Shown one piece after another: positions 1 to 9,889 of a DNA stretch of 39,243 nucleotides. Source of the DNA: Chara braunii (taxonomy: Eukaryota > Streptophyta > Charophyceae > Charales > Characeae); NCBI GenBank assembly GCA_003427395.1, contig BFEA01000033.1:1348756-1387998 (forward strand), given 5' to 3'. The notes under the pieces were generated by a model. The model was not told where the DNA came from. It saw only the letters and a program-made list of their open reading frames with translations, and did not search any database. How positions within the stretch are numbered: the first letter of the stretch is position 1; every line of letters starts with the position of its first letter. The translations under genes were made by a program, and so were the position numbers.

Positions 1-32
1 TTTTTTTTTCCGGACGGGGGCGTACAAGACAT

Positions 33-71
33 ACAGGTTCCCGTACAGGTTCCCGTACAGATCCCGTACAG
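33..71. repeat. 12-bp direct repeat, about 3 copies
   Basis: The unit ACAGGTTCCCGT occurs twice in a row, followed by a shortened copy ACAGATCCCGT and ACAG. Further CGTAC-rich words follow to about 115, including ACCTGTACG in the opposite sense. This is a short minisatellite at the window edge with no coding signal. Confidence 0.75.
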
Positions 72-902
72 AAATAACCTGTACGTTTCGTACGGAAAGC
101 CCCCGTACGTGTACTCTATGCAATGTAGTTATTATTCTTGGCTTCGGCATTCCTTGACTCGAACGTGATGTCGGATGTGGAGGCCGTCACTGCGGTGAAG
201 GGCCTTGAGAGCAGCCTCCTGTGGCTGACCTGCGGGGTCGTGGGAGTTCGGAATGCCGACGAAAATTCCCAACCTTACCCGTCATGAAGTTTGGGCTGGG
301 GAGGTCGACGTGCGTAGGGTCCGTGGCCGTGGCTTCCCTCGCGTCCCACCTAGAGAACGTTGGTAGCTTAGAGTCGAAGGGAATCGGAAGGCACTCCGAA
401 CAGGCTCGGTGGGGCAGCGGCGCCAGGGTGGCGGGGGTCGCTACATGCTCTTTAGTGGATCCGGCCTTCACGACTGCCTGTATCGGTCGCAACACCTCAC
501 GCGGTTTGAGTGTGGGCATGATCGATGAGACCCGAGACTCTCCACTTTGAGAGTCAGTTATAGCCATCATGGTTTGAACTTAGGCCCACTCGCTAGACTT
601 TGTTGTAGGCCGCGCCCTCCCACTTGTCGGGCTGGTCGATTCAGCAGGTGAACCCTACTATCTGTTTCAGTCAACACCCTGTGTATGGACTGGGGGTCGC
701 AGTGTGAGTATGCCCTAAGCAAGGCAAGGCTAGAGGTGCTGTAAAGGAGGCTCCAAGCGGACGTACAGGTTGTTCGTCGTTTGAAGTATAGGGGCTTCAG
801 TCACCCCAGACTCTTCTTAGAACGGTCGGGGTTGTTGAGCTGTTGACTAGCCAATGCGGAAACGGAGGCTGCGCAGTGGGCACCATAGGGAGAGGCAGCG
901 TA
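72..902. other. No gene recognised
   Basis: Two ORFs overlap on opposite strands (221-550 on + and 187-570 on -), with proteins of 109 and 127 residues. Neither shows a domain, signal peptide or motif I recognise. Both lie in a GC-rich patch, where chance ORFs are common. I see no support for a gene here. It may be the outer part of the large LTR or flanking repeat DNA. Confidence 0.4.
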
Positions 903-1062
903 GGTTGGACGGGCGAGCGAAAGACAGGGTGAAGCAGGGCAGCAGAGCGACAAGCGATGAGGCAGAGTAACGAGGCAGCGTGGGTTGGACGGGCGAGCAA
1001 AAGACAGGGTGAAGCGAGGTAGCAGAGCGACAAGCGCTAAGGCAGAGTAACGAGCTAGCGAA
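903..1062. repeat. 80-bp tandem duplication
   Basis: GGTTGGACGGGCGAGC begins at 903 and again at 983. The 80-bp units match through GACAGGGTGAAGC, AGCAGAGCGACAAGCG and GGCAGAGTAACGAG with few differences, and a decayed third start follows at about 1063. Overlapping minus-strand ORFs (797-1212) exist only because the repeat lacks stops, and are not taken as genes. Confidence 0.85.
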
Positions 1063-1169
1063 AGAGGCAAGGGTCGGGCGTAGTAAAAGGGGGATGCACC
1101 CGAACGCGATTTGCGCCGGATTCGTTTGCAAGCAAGTGGTGGCGAAGCAGTAAATATGGTGGGCGAGAG

Positions 1170-1770
1170 ATCCCTTAGTTCGCTCGATCCTTGACGAAAT
1201 CGGGCGAACCAAGAGTTGTTCCGAGGGTTGTAAGTATGGGCGACCGGAAATCCATGGCTAGATTAGGCAGTAGAATAGCAGATTGAGAGTTACCAACGAA
1301 GAAGTCTGCGCGAAGTGATAAAGATGGCGAGAAGATAGGAGGAGTGAGGAAAAAAAATGTTGATATCACCCGTTACTTGATGACAACAGCCGAGGGAAGA
1401 TCTGTTTCAGAGGTTTTGACAGCGGACGACTTTGAATCTGTAGTTAGTTTTAGTGGATAGTTAGTAACTAGGAAGTTAGTAGGAGAATGTTGTGCGCGGG
1501 AGCTTCGTGAGGGTGGATGTGGTTGTGGGGAAAAATGAAGATATCGCTCGTTTCCTGATAAAAACGAGCGAGTGAAGGTAGTATATTATGGGTTTTCTAG
1601 GCGTGGCGAACCAGAATATGAGGTTAGTTTGAGTTGAAGGTTAGTAAGAAAAAAGGATAGCAGAAAAAAGGTTGCGAGCTGTGTGTAAGAAGGGGAGAAA
1701 TAGAAGCTGAATGAATCTTTCCGCGTTTTACCGGCAGATTCATTCCGATTTTTTGTTATCCTAACAATGA
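1170..1770 (+). repeat. Three ~185-bp LTR repeat units with dyads
   Basis: Three diverged units start near 1221, 1412 and 1590. They share a block of the form GGGTTTTC-n-GTGGCGA-n-GAAT-n-GTAGTTAG followed by runs of GTTAGTA. The first and third units are preceded by a clear inverted repeat: GTTCGCTCGAT (1178-1188) with ATCGGGCGAAC (1199-1209, one G-T pair), and CGCTCGTTT (1545-1553) with AAACGAGCG (1562-1570). Three equivalent units occur in the inverted LTR at 22500-22960, with similar spacing (191 and 178 here, 185 and 188 there). The position is what one would expect for U3 enhancer-like repeats. Confidence 0.6.
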
Positions 1771-2689
1771 GAGTGACTGCCCCTGAGTCCTGTACGCATG
1801 ACGGGCAACAGGCAGGTTGCATGAAGAGAAAGGTGAGTACATATAGGCAGAGTTGGTAGCAGGTGAAAGAGGGAAGATATTGACGAGGAAGCAATTGCGG
1901 ATTAGTCGAAAGTCAGGCTATGATACCAAACTGAACGCCGATTCGATGCGGATCGAGTTCGTCATTTCTGGGCGTCCGACGTCAAAATCTACCCACATAT
2001 GCCGCCACTCCAATGGCCGCTCGTATGTCTTACAACTTGATGGTTGAGCCTGTCTGTGTCCATGGCCAGGTGTAATCATGATTTGTTTGAAAGCAAGAAA
2101 AAAGAGAGCGCAAAGTTGCTGAAGAAGGAAGGGTGAACGAAGGAAGAAAAGGAGGTACCTACCGTGGGCATTGCACTTTCCCACGTACAGAAGGAAAGGT
2201 CATAGTCCGCAGGAGAGGGCGTAGCGGCAATCGACTTCTACAACATCCACACCTTCCCGTGCATGGATGCGATTTGCAACGATTCGGATGAGCGAATGCA
2301 ACGGGCTGAGACACTGTCATTGAGGCCGGGAAGAGACTAAGCCATGCACAATAAAAGGGGGGAGGGCGTTTCGTTCTGAGAACCTCTGCGGTTGCAACTA
2401 CCATACTAGAACACAACGTACGTGGTTGTTGTTGCTTGCTGGGCGCCAATTTTTTTTGCTAGTTCACTAAGCACTGTCGAGCATTGCTGCAAGCATAAAG
2501 CGGTATAACTTACCTTACTACTCCTATGCTTTGCAACAACTCGTGATTGTTGCACTTTTGCCATGTCTTGCTTCCCGTATTGCTGTTGAACACCGGCGAC
2601 ATGCATTCCGACAGTTCAGTTCAAAAGAGAGGCATTGTAAACCTGGGAGGCACAAGCGGTTATCGGGTAGCTGAAAATTCAGGAATGAA
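1771..2689. other. LTR interior, no gene recognised
   Basis: Several short ORFs on both strands overlap one another and none shows a recognisable domain. The stretch lies between the ~185-bp repeat units and the foldback cluster, so it is most simply LTR sequence. I did not find a convincing counterpart of this part in the right-hand copy. Confidence 0.4.
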
Positions 2690-3064
2690 AATTCTGAAGT
2701 TAGAGTTTTGGGCAGTTTGAAAATCCTTAATGGTCTTGAAGTGGTGAATGGTCCGAAGACCCTGAAAACCACCTGTTTAGGCAAGCTGCATCCTGAAGTG
2801 ATGAAGACTCTCCTGAAGTGGTCAAGTGAGAGTTTTGGGCAGGCTGAAAATCCTGAATGGTCCTAAAGTGGTGAAAGGTCTGAAGACTATGAAAACCACC
2901 CTTCACCACTTGAGGATGCAACCTGCCTAAACAAGTGGTTTTCAGGGTCTTCGGAGCTTTTACCACTTTTGGACCATTCAGGATTTTCATACGTGAATGG
3001 TCTTGAAGTGGTGAAAGGTCCGAACACCCTCAAAACCACGTATTTAGGCAGGCTGCATCCTGGG
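2690..3064. repeat. Foldback repeat cluster, four copies of a ~80-bp unit
   Basis: A unit running from AATCCTGAATGGTC through GAAGTGGTGAAAGGTC, GAAGACCCTGAAAACCAC and AGGCAGGCTGCATCC occurs in the + sense at 2721-2800, 2848-2902 (partial) and 2992-3064, and in the - sense at 2904-2990. Neighbouring opposite copies can fold into a long hairpin. I find no equivalent at the corresponding place in the right-hand LTR, so it looks like a later insertion. Words such as CCACTTCA and CTGAAA are shared with the larger cluster at 16785-17665. Confidence 0.75.
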
Positions 3065-3797
3065 AGGACAACTACTTTTGCAAGTTGAAAGGTCGTTAGG
3101 GGATCAACGGGGGGTGACTCTGGGTTGACCCACGACCGGTGTCCTCTGCGAAGGTTGATGTGTTTTTATACCACAAGCTTGTGGAAGGAGTAAGCTCGTT
3201 GGGAGGGGTACTTCTGCGATTTGGACAACCTCAAGGAGTCGGCGATCAACAATTTGATTTTGCTCGACTAAGTTCTTGTGTATTTGACCATCATTGCGGG
3301 GCCCTCAGGCGAATGAAGATACCAAAGCCCTCTCATGAGAGTTGAGTTTGTTCCACTCCTACTTCTGCCTTCCTTAATTTAAGTCTAGTCTTGTTATGAG
3401 AGGAAGGCCGTATGCGGGATTGCGACCCGTAGGACCACAGCAAGTTTCTATGGGGAGTCAGCCCACCGATTACGGGAGCTCTGTCGGAACTCAGGAGGAG
3501 TCTTGGAGGCAGGGAATTGAAACGTAACCATTGCCTCCCCTCTATAAACCCAATTATAACCCTTATCTGTATTCCTTGTTACATTTTGGATGAATATACT
3601 CTCTGCATCCCTACTTTGACTTTTCAGTTTGACTTTCAGGACACAAAACAAACTAAATAAAAGAATGATCGTGCAATGTCAGTTTCAATTTTTTTGTTTG
3701 ACTGAAAGCAGATTGTGGGATTGTATCTAGGGGAAGGATGGGGGGAAGGCAGTGTTGCTTGAGTTTGACTGGGTCTATCAAAGACTGGGCAAGTCTC

Positions 3798-4487
3798 TAT
3801 AAGTTTGGGGAGACCCAATGCTATGTTTATTTTGAATTGTCTGGGAACCAGACATGTTCCATAAGTTTGGGTGGTCTGGTTGCTATGAGTTGTGATGGCT
3901 GACTGTGAATGACTTTTTAGGGACCAAGCATGTTCCATAAGTTTGGGTGGCTTGGTCGCCTTGTTTAATTTGAAATTCCTTCAGTTTCATTAGTTTTTGA
4001 CCAAGTAGGTCTGAGCATGGTTCATAAGTTTGGGTGGCTCAACCTCTTCCTGCTTTGGTTTTAAGAGCAATGAACTAGGTTGAGGACCAAGACATGTTCC
4101 ATAAGTTTGGGTGGTTTTGGTCCAACGCCACGCACATGCTGGAACCAAAAGGTTATAACTTGGTTATACTTTATTACTATTCTATCTATAAACATGCTAT
4201 TCCATAAGTTTGGGTGGTCTGACTATAACTCAGGAAAAATTAAAGAGAGTATTAATTAAGAGTAAATTTGTGGTATGGAGGGGTGGACTGAATCTTGAGC
4301 TAAAGATGATCGGTTGTATGCTACCTCAAAAGACTAAGTGCAAATAATTATATAAAGTTGGGATATTTAATTAGTTTATGGCGACTAGGGTGACCTAGTC
4401 ATATGCTCAAAGAAGAGAAAAATTGTTGTGCCCTGTGTTTGTGTATACTCAATGGTTGAGCTAGACATGTTCCATAAGTTTGGGTGG
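3798..4487 (+). repeat. Seven-copy CATAAGTTTGGGTGG motif array
   Basis: Copies of CATAAGTTTGGGTGG, often preceded by AGACATGTTC, start at about 3798 (variant), 3860, 3936, 4023, 4100, 4203 and 4473. The DNA between copies is otherwise dissimilar. The inverted LTR has seven copies in mirror order with almost the same spacing (62/63, 76/77, 87/86, 77/75, 103/114, 270/280). This is direct evidence that the two LTRs are homologous, and the motif is better conserved than its surroundings. Confidence 0.9.
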
Positions 4488-4814
4488 TTTAGATTTATGC
4501 CCTATGTAAGGTGGGTATAAAGGGATAAATCATTGAGAGACCATAAACTATTGTTTGATAAGTTGACTTTCAGATGGTGAGAGTACTTACTTTTGTGGTT
4601 TGGCCTTCATGAGACTGAGTGCGACTACTACTTAGTCCGAGTTTCAGTTGATAGGTAGTTGCCTTAGTTGTTCGCCACGTGCTAGAGTCATAGGAGTTAG
4701 TTTCAATTCCTGCATTTTATGGGTTCAGTTTTTTTTACTTAGGTCAATTTCTGCATTTTCTGCGATCTTTTATTATATTTGGGCTTGTATAAATCTTGGT
4801 AAGTCACTTTCTCT

Positions 4815-5330
4815 ACGGGAAGCGCTGCTGAAATTTCTACAAAACCAAGGAGTTAGTCAGATTTTGTTTTTTTTCAGGGTCAAGTTTTTTTGACTTTTTG
4901 ACTTAGTGAAAATTTGGAGAGTCTCCTTTTTTAAAGGGAGTGCTACCCAAATTTTTGCTAATTCAGAGAGTTATACCAAATTGGACCTTGAGAAGTCAAA
5001 GTCATTTTTTATGAACTTAGCTTTGTATAAATCTTGGAATAGTATTTTCTCTACGGGAAGCGCTGCCGAAATTTTTACAAATCTAAGAGGTCAGTTGAAC
5101 TTTGTCTTGAAGTCGAACTCAAGTCTAACTTCTGAGTTCCTATCTGACTTAGTAAAAATCTGGAAAGACTACCTTTCTAAAGGAGATGCTGCCCAAATTT
5201 TTACTAATTCAGGGAGTTAGACAAATTTTGACTTTCCAGAATTAAAGTTTGATTTTTGTTTTCATATTTGGGTTATTATAAAATTTGGAAAAACATTTTT
5301 CCTACGGGAAGCACTGCCGAAATTTTCTTA
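4815..5330 (+). repeat. Five-copy ~120-bp LTR repeat
   Basis: The core GGGAAGCGCTGCCGAAATTT or a variant recurs with GCTGCC (or equivalent) at 4824, 4942, 5062, 5187 and 5313, spaced 118-126 bp. Copies alternate between a CTACGGGAAGCGCTG type and a TAAAGGGAGTGCTACC type, so the higher-order unit is about 240 bp. ORFs at 4648-4893 and 4906-5220 simply read through this array. Counterparts lie at 19134-19610 in the inverted LTR. Confidence 0.8.
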
Positions 5331-5616
5331 ATTTAGAGGAGTTAGATTATATTTTGACAGGTGACAAGTCTAGCAATCCACTCTGTGTAGGGGAGATTTA
5401 GCCAAAAGTCTATTTTTTCATTAGGCACTGATTTAGGGGTAGACTTATGATTAATTAAGTAGAATGATTCTTGGTGAGATCGTGATTATGAAGATTATTC
5501 TTGATTTTGACTCATAAATTTAGCTTGGGGATTGACATGTCTTGTGTTACAGATCCTCTTGATCGTTTGATTCGAAATCAGGACTAAATTTGGCTTGATC
5601 CTACAAAAATCACCTT

Positions 5617-5635
5617 CTGTTATCATTGATAACAG
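5617..5635. promoter_or_regulatory. 19-bp palindrome in LTR
   Basis: CTGTTATCATTGATAACAG has 9-base arms around a single centre base. The same palindrome with a different centre base (TGTTATCAGTGATAACA) sits at the collinear position 18823-18839 of the inverted LTR. A protein-binding site or an RNA hairpin are both possible; the function is inferred only from conservation. Confidence 0.55.
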
Positions 5636-6384
5636 GTCCGTTGTCGATTCGTCGGTCTATGACTCAACTCCAATTCATCCTCAAATACTCAACCTAAAAA
5701 GCTTTAGCCCAGGTGATTTGTATTATTTTATTAAGGTTTTCACCCGGACTTTTATTGAATGACCATTTAATAAAGGTACTGAGTATTTAATTATGGTTGG
5801 TTTGACAAGGGTTGGGGCTTGCATGACTAAAGCAAGGGCTATGAGTATAGAGGTTGGTTGAAGTTGACTCCATGTAGTGCGTGGACTTTTGGTTGACTCT
5901 TTGATGTGATTACAGGTATGTTCTGTGGTTTGGATTTTGGATTTGACTGCCTGCGATCACACACATATAAATGGCTGTGAGGAGTCCCACACTGATTGTG
6001 AGAAGTGATCGTCATATATTTATTCCCCCACTACATATACATATATGTATGTACCTATATTGAGTGGTCACATGGCCTGAGGGGTCTATGCTTAAAGGTA
6101 TAATTGGGGTTGAGATTGAAGAAGGAAGGAAAACTCCTCTATTTTGTTGTATGCTTCTTAAAGAATTCTTAGTCGGACGTTGGTCCTGGGGCCGGATTCG
6201 AGGTCCTTGTCCAGGACATCCCAGGTCCTAGACTCTGCATGGAAGGGATCTCCTCCCTCGTAGAGCCTATTTGCCCTGCCTGCTGAGACACTCAGCCCAA
6301 AGGCCAGAGGTGTCACGGCGGCCGCACGGCTATTCCTTCAGCCATACAATCGTGAGGAAGTAGACTCTCATGATACTTCGAGAG

Positions 6385-6400
6385 TGACACTTGAGTGTCA
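6385..6400. promoter_or_regulatory. 16-bp palindrome in LTR with compensatory change
   Basis: TGACACTTGAGTGTCA has 7-base arms around two centre bases. The collinear site in the other LTR (18062-18077) reads CGACACTCAAGTGTCG, so the outermost pair changed from T-A to C-G on both sides and the dyad was kept. This favours constraint on the symmetrical structure over chance. Confidence 0.55.
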
Positions 6401-7129
6401 TAAGCGGTACTCGGATCCACGAAAGACCGCTTGATTATGAGCACTACATAGTACGTCATTATCACGACTGCTTGTGTATTCATGCATTGCTAGTCGATAT
6501 GGGAAGCCCTTCGTCCTCGCGGTTTTATACAAAGTCTCGCGCGCGACGCCCGTCCTATTTCCGCATCTGAGAGTTATGGGATGACTGCTAAGAGACTAGG
6601 AGTGTTGTCGCATTGTTTGTTCTGCATCGTCTTCTGTATATGTATGTGTGTGGGTTCTTATTATTATGTTCTTTATTGTGGTGTGTGCGTGGCGTGTGGG
6701 ATGCGTCCTAATCGACCGGCGTTTAGTCGAGCTTGGGACCTCAGCCGCCCCAAGATGCCGGCTCGCGTGCGGGTCCGATAGAGGAGTAATACCGCGCGTA
6801 CCCCTTATGCTATAGCGAACGAGAAACGCCCTCGGCTGGTCCACCTTTGCGATTACAACTGGTCAACTTTCGTACTGTGAACTGGTAGCTCGACAGGGAT
6901 ACGCCCACCGAAGGGAGGTGACAGCTCCCACAAGGTGCAGGTAGGTCGTGCCTAATTTAGGCCCTATCCTGTCGTAGGGGCTCGCGAGAGGTATGGTTGG
7001 CTCACTCGGTCGGAGCGGCTTGCGGAAACTCCATATGCAATTGCAACGAGGATAGACTAACTCCTGCATGACGCGGCCGGAAGGGCCTCGCCCCGTTTTG
7101 TGCGGTGCCGGACCGATGCGCTCGACAGG

Positions 7130-7147
7130 TGGCGCCGTTGCCGGGAA
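7130..7147 (+). promoter_or_regulatory. tRNA-Asp primer binding site of element A
   Basis: TGGCGCCGTTGCCGGGAA lies two bases after the LTR end. Its first 16 bases are complementary to the 3' end of plant tRNA-Asp(GUC) including CCA. This is a well-known primer site in plant Tat/Athila-type Ty3/gypsy elements. It fixes the left repeat as a 5' LTR and the direction of element A as +. Confidence 0.9.
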
Positions 7148-7527
7148 TAACGGAAGCCTACCGTTGTCTCTGATGGAACGACATCCGGGTATAAGATTGA
7201 GAGAGAAATAGGCATATAAGGAAAAACAGAGTACGCAATGTTTTGCCAGGCTAAATATAATGGAGAAACATTATTAATGTAATAAGTTTTATCTTTGATC
7301 TGATTGACTGCCTAGGTTAAGGGGTCATAAAGAAAACCCTATAGGGGAAAATGAGGCATATTGAAATGAGTTCAAAGGGAAGGAATAGGTAGTACTACTC
7401 GATCTGAATCGCTAAATGACTGTCTAAGAAACTCGATAGGCGTCATGGGAAGTTAGGACGCTAAATGAGAGTTTTTTCTTTCTTACTCTTCTTAAACAGG
7501 AAAATTTGAGAAAGAGGTTCGGCCAAG
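7148..7527 (+). other. Untranslated leader of element A
   Basis: This AT-rich stretch between the primer site and the first gag ATG has no long ORF. The first 60 bases (to about 7200) are alignable with the sequence inside the inverted primer site (ending CGGATGTCGTTCCACCAG near 16392 on the other strand). Beyond that the two copies are unrelated. Confidence 0.6.
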
Positions 7528-8900
7528 ATGTTAGGAGGCATAGTTGATGGTACCGGGAAGGTCCTGATGATCGACGATTTAGTTGAAGCCTTGGATAGAC
7601 GTGAAAGGTTGCAGAGCAATGTTCCCAAGGTCGATACCTTGCATTTCAATGGGGACCGGGTCTCTGATTAGCTTGACTTGATGGAACAAGCGCTAGTAGG
7701 ACTATCTGACGCTGTGAAATTTCAGCGGATTCTGAAGTATGTGCTCCATGGTTATCATCAAGAGGTAGAGAAAGTGGTGAACACCGCTAATGGCAGTTGG
7801 GTGAGATTCAAAAATGAGATGCAAAGGAAGTACAGGCTGGGCGATGGCCTGTTAACCACTGCAGACCTAGAAGCAATGGACATGGATGACTTCACCACAG
7901 TGGGGGCCTTTGTACAAGAGTTTAAAAAGAAGGCGAGGAAGGTCCCTGGGATCTCTGAGGAAGCGCAGTGTGCTATTTTCCTGGGATTGCTCACTGCCTC
8001 GGAAGCGTCAAAGTTGACGAGTCATGGAGGAGAGAGTGCGAGGCTCACCTGGACCACTATTGACAAAAGGGTCAAGGAAGGAAGTCTGGACCAGGTGGAG
8101 CAATATCAGATGCGTCTGCAAAGGCGAAAGAGGAAAGAACGAGATGCGATTGCTTCAGGGACCCTGAGAGTGAAGAGGATTGCCACCGATATGCTTGCGG
8201 AGCTAGGCTATAGGAAGGACGCGATGATACAAAGAAAGTAGTGACGGCGATCCAAGGAAAATAGAAAGTTTCAGTGATAGAGGAAGCCGTCCAAGAGGAG
8301 TTGGTGCCCCAGCACCTTTCGAAGGCGATACGCAAACAACGCAATCTAATGCAGGGAGGGCAAGGTTCAGGAAAAGGGCAGGCGCCTCAAGCAGTGGTAG
8401 GGGCATCGCCAAGTACGTCGGCTCCATCGAGCAACGCTAGACCTTCACAAGCATCGATACCACCATACGGGCAGTGGCCATGGTCTGTGTTCAACACCTT
8501 TGTGCCATGGGGAAACCCGACTCCATCTGGGCAGATGATACCATACGTTGGGCCCCAAGCCAGTATGCCACCGCCAAGCTATCCCACAACTCAGGCCTAG
8601 CCCATGACACCACCTCCATCGCCCACGCCGAGCTCACAAGGTAGTGTGGCTGGTGGAGGTAATCAAGGTCAAAGCAATCAAGGGAATGGAGGAAGAGGCG
8701 GCAGAAGAGAACGTGGCACGAATGGCGGTGGCCGAGGGGGACGATGGGATAACCAAGGCTACCAAGGCCAGGGAAATCAAGGGAGCCAGGGAAGTGGGAG
8801 ATCCCGTTGCGATTGGAGAACCGCTATATGCCAACATTGTGACAAACAAGGCCATACTATATGGTTCTGCAATACCAGACGGGAATATGAAAGGACATGA
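7528..8900 (+). pseudogene. Element A gag (broken), with CCHC zinc knuckle
   Basis: Gag forms the retrotransposon particle and binds its RNA. The reading frame from ATG 7528 runs to 8241 with one in-frame TAG at 7669-7671, where Trp is expected. This part holds a typical retrotransposon gag core (residues such as WVRFKNEMQRKYRLGD and a helix-rich tail). The frame then changes near 8240. A Pro/Gln-rich segment follows (8274-8600), then a Gly/Asn/Gln-rich segment. The nucleocapsid zinc knuckle CQHCDKQGHTIWFC (CX2CX4HX4C) lies at 8829-8870. At least two frame changes and two stops separate these pieces, so it cannot make full-length Gag. It is followed by an acidic/basic linker and protease in the same direction. 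Confidence 0.8.
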
Positions 8901-8915
8901 CTGATCTATTCCAAT

Positions 8916-9883
8916 ATGGATGATGATATATACGATCAGTTCGGAGAGTACATTGACCAGAAGGTTTCAGGTGGAGTAAGGGCGAAAACCCAAAGAAGAA
9001 TAGCTACGCGGCAAGCGCCACCTGCCACGTTCACGTTGTGGCAGGAGAAGGATGACCCACAAATTAGGGTGGAAGAGGTGGAAAGTGATGAAGAGGTGAC
9101 TCAGAGGCTACGGGCAGAAGTTATAAAGGAAAAGTCCATAGTCGTTGACTCAGATGAAGAAAATGAGGACGAGAAGGTGGAGCCAACATCAATCCTTCTG
9201 GGGAAGATGGAAGATTTGTGGGAGAAAATGGGCCGGTACCAACAAAAGTTGGTAGATATCTGTGAGTAAGTGAAATGTTGGAGGGTTGGTATTCCCAAAG
9301 TTTTTCTCTACGAGTCTGGTCCGGAATCGATGCCAGGGCGGCCCAGAGTAGCTACCGTAGGATCAGGCCCGCGGTCTGGACTGATGGTCAGACCCCCTAC
9401 GGCACAAGGAAGAATGGCGCAGGCGGCCCGTACCAGAGGCCAGGCTAGGGCCAATGCAAGCCAGGAACCTCCGCGGAAAGAGCCAGAGCCAAAAAAGAGA
9501 AAGGGGGTCGTAGAGGTGAAGGATGATGAGGAGGAGGATGAGCAGATGAAAGGTTGCGTCCGGAAGAGGACCAGAGAGCAGAGCAAAGGGCCAAGAAGAG
9601 AGGAGCCCAAGAAGAAACTGAATCAGTCCTACATGATACGGCGCCGAGGAAAAAGAAGTATGCGGTCCGGTTGGAGGAAGGGTTCAGCGTGGAGAAGGTA
9701 ATTGACAGGTTGCTTGAAGGTCATAATGACTTGGTGACCTTGAAAGAGATTTTGACTTCTGCTCCTAAACTCAGCAACGAGTTAAAGGGAAGGCTCTCTC
9801 GGCTCTTAGTATCGAATGTCCATCTTAGTGTGATTCTGCCAAAGGAGGCGGAATGGGCCGAGACAGGAACAAAGATGGACTGA
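8916..9883 (+). pseudogene. Element A gag-protease linker region (broken)
   Basis: Three open segments (8916-9269, 9270-9701, 9554-9883) cover this region in different frames. The first is acidic, with an ESDEEVTQ-type stretch and a coiled-coil-like end. The second is rich in Arg, Lys, Pro and Glu with a bipartite basic run (EPEPKKRKG) that resembles a nuclear localisation signal. The third begins with a Lys-rich run and continues as a leucine-rich helical segment (KEILTSAPKLSNELKGRL) just upstream of the protease. Such charged linkers between nucleocapsid and protease are common in plant gypsy polyproteins. The shifts look mutational. No enzymatic motif is visible. Confidence 0.55.
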
Positions 9884-9889
9884 AAGTGT

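Larger units (their letters stand above)
1170..7127 (+). mobile_element. Giant LTR of element A (left, 5' LTR)
   Basis: The inner edge is fixed by a CA dinucleotide at 7126-7127, two bases before a tRNA-Asp primer binding site. The outer edge is uncertain. Similarity to the inverted right-hand copy is clear from about 3230 to 7127, and repeated landmarks extend it to about 1170, giving an LTR of about 6 kb that includes a 0.37-kb insertion at 2690-3064. Distances from the inner edge match between copies after subtracting the right-hand insertion: palindromes at about 742 versus 760 and 1510 versus 1522, and the motif array start at 3331 versus 3335. LTRs of several kb are known in the Tat/Ogre lineage of plant Ty3/gypsy elements. 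The terminal TG was not located. Confidence 0.75.

Noticed and set aside
187-570. Overlapping ORFs on both strands as a possible host gene
   Set aside because: There is no domain, no intron signals I can defend and no sign of coding preference; chance ORFs are expected in this GC-rich patch.
797-1212. Cysteine- and leucine-rich minus-strand ORFs resembling a membrane protein
   Set aside because: They read through the 80-bp tandem duplication in several frames at once, so the composition comes from the repeat.
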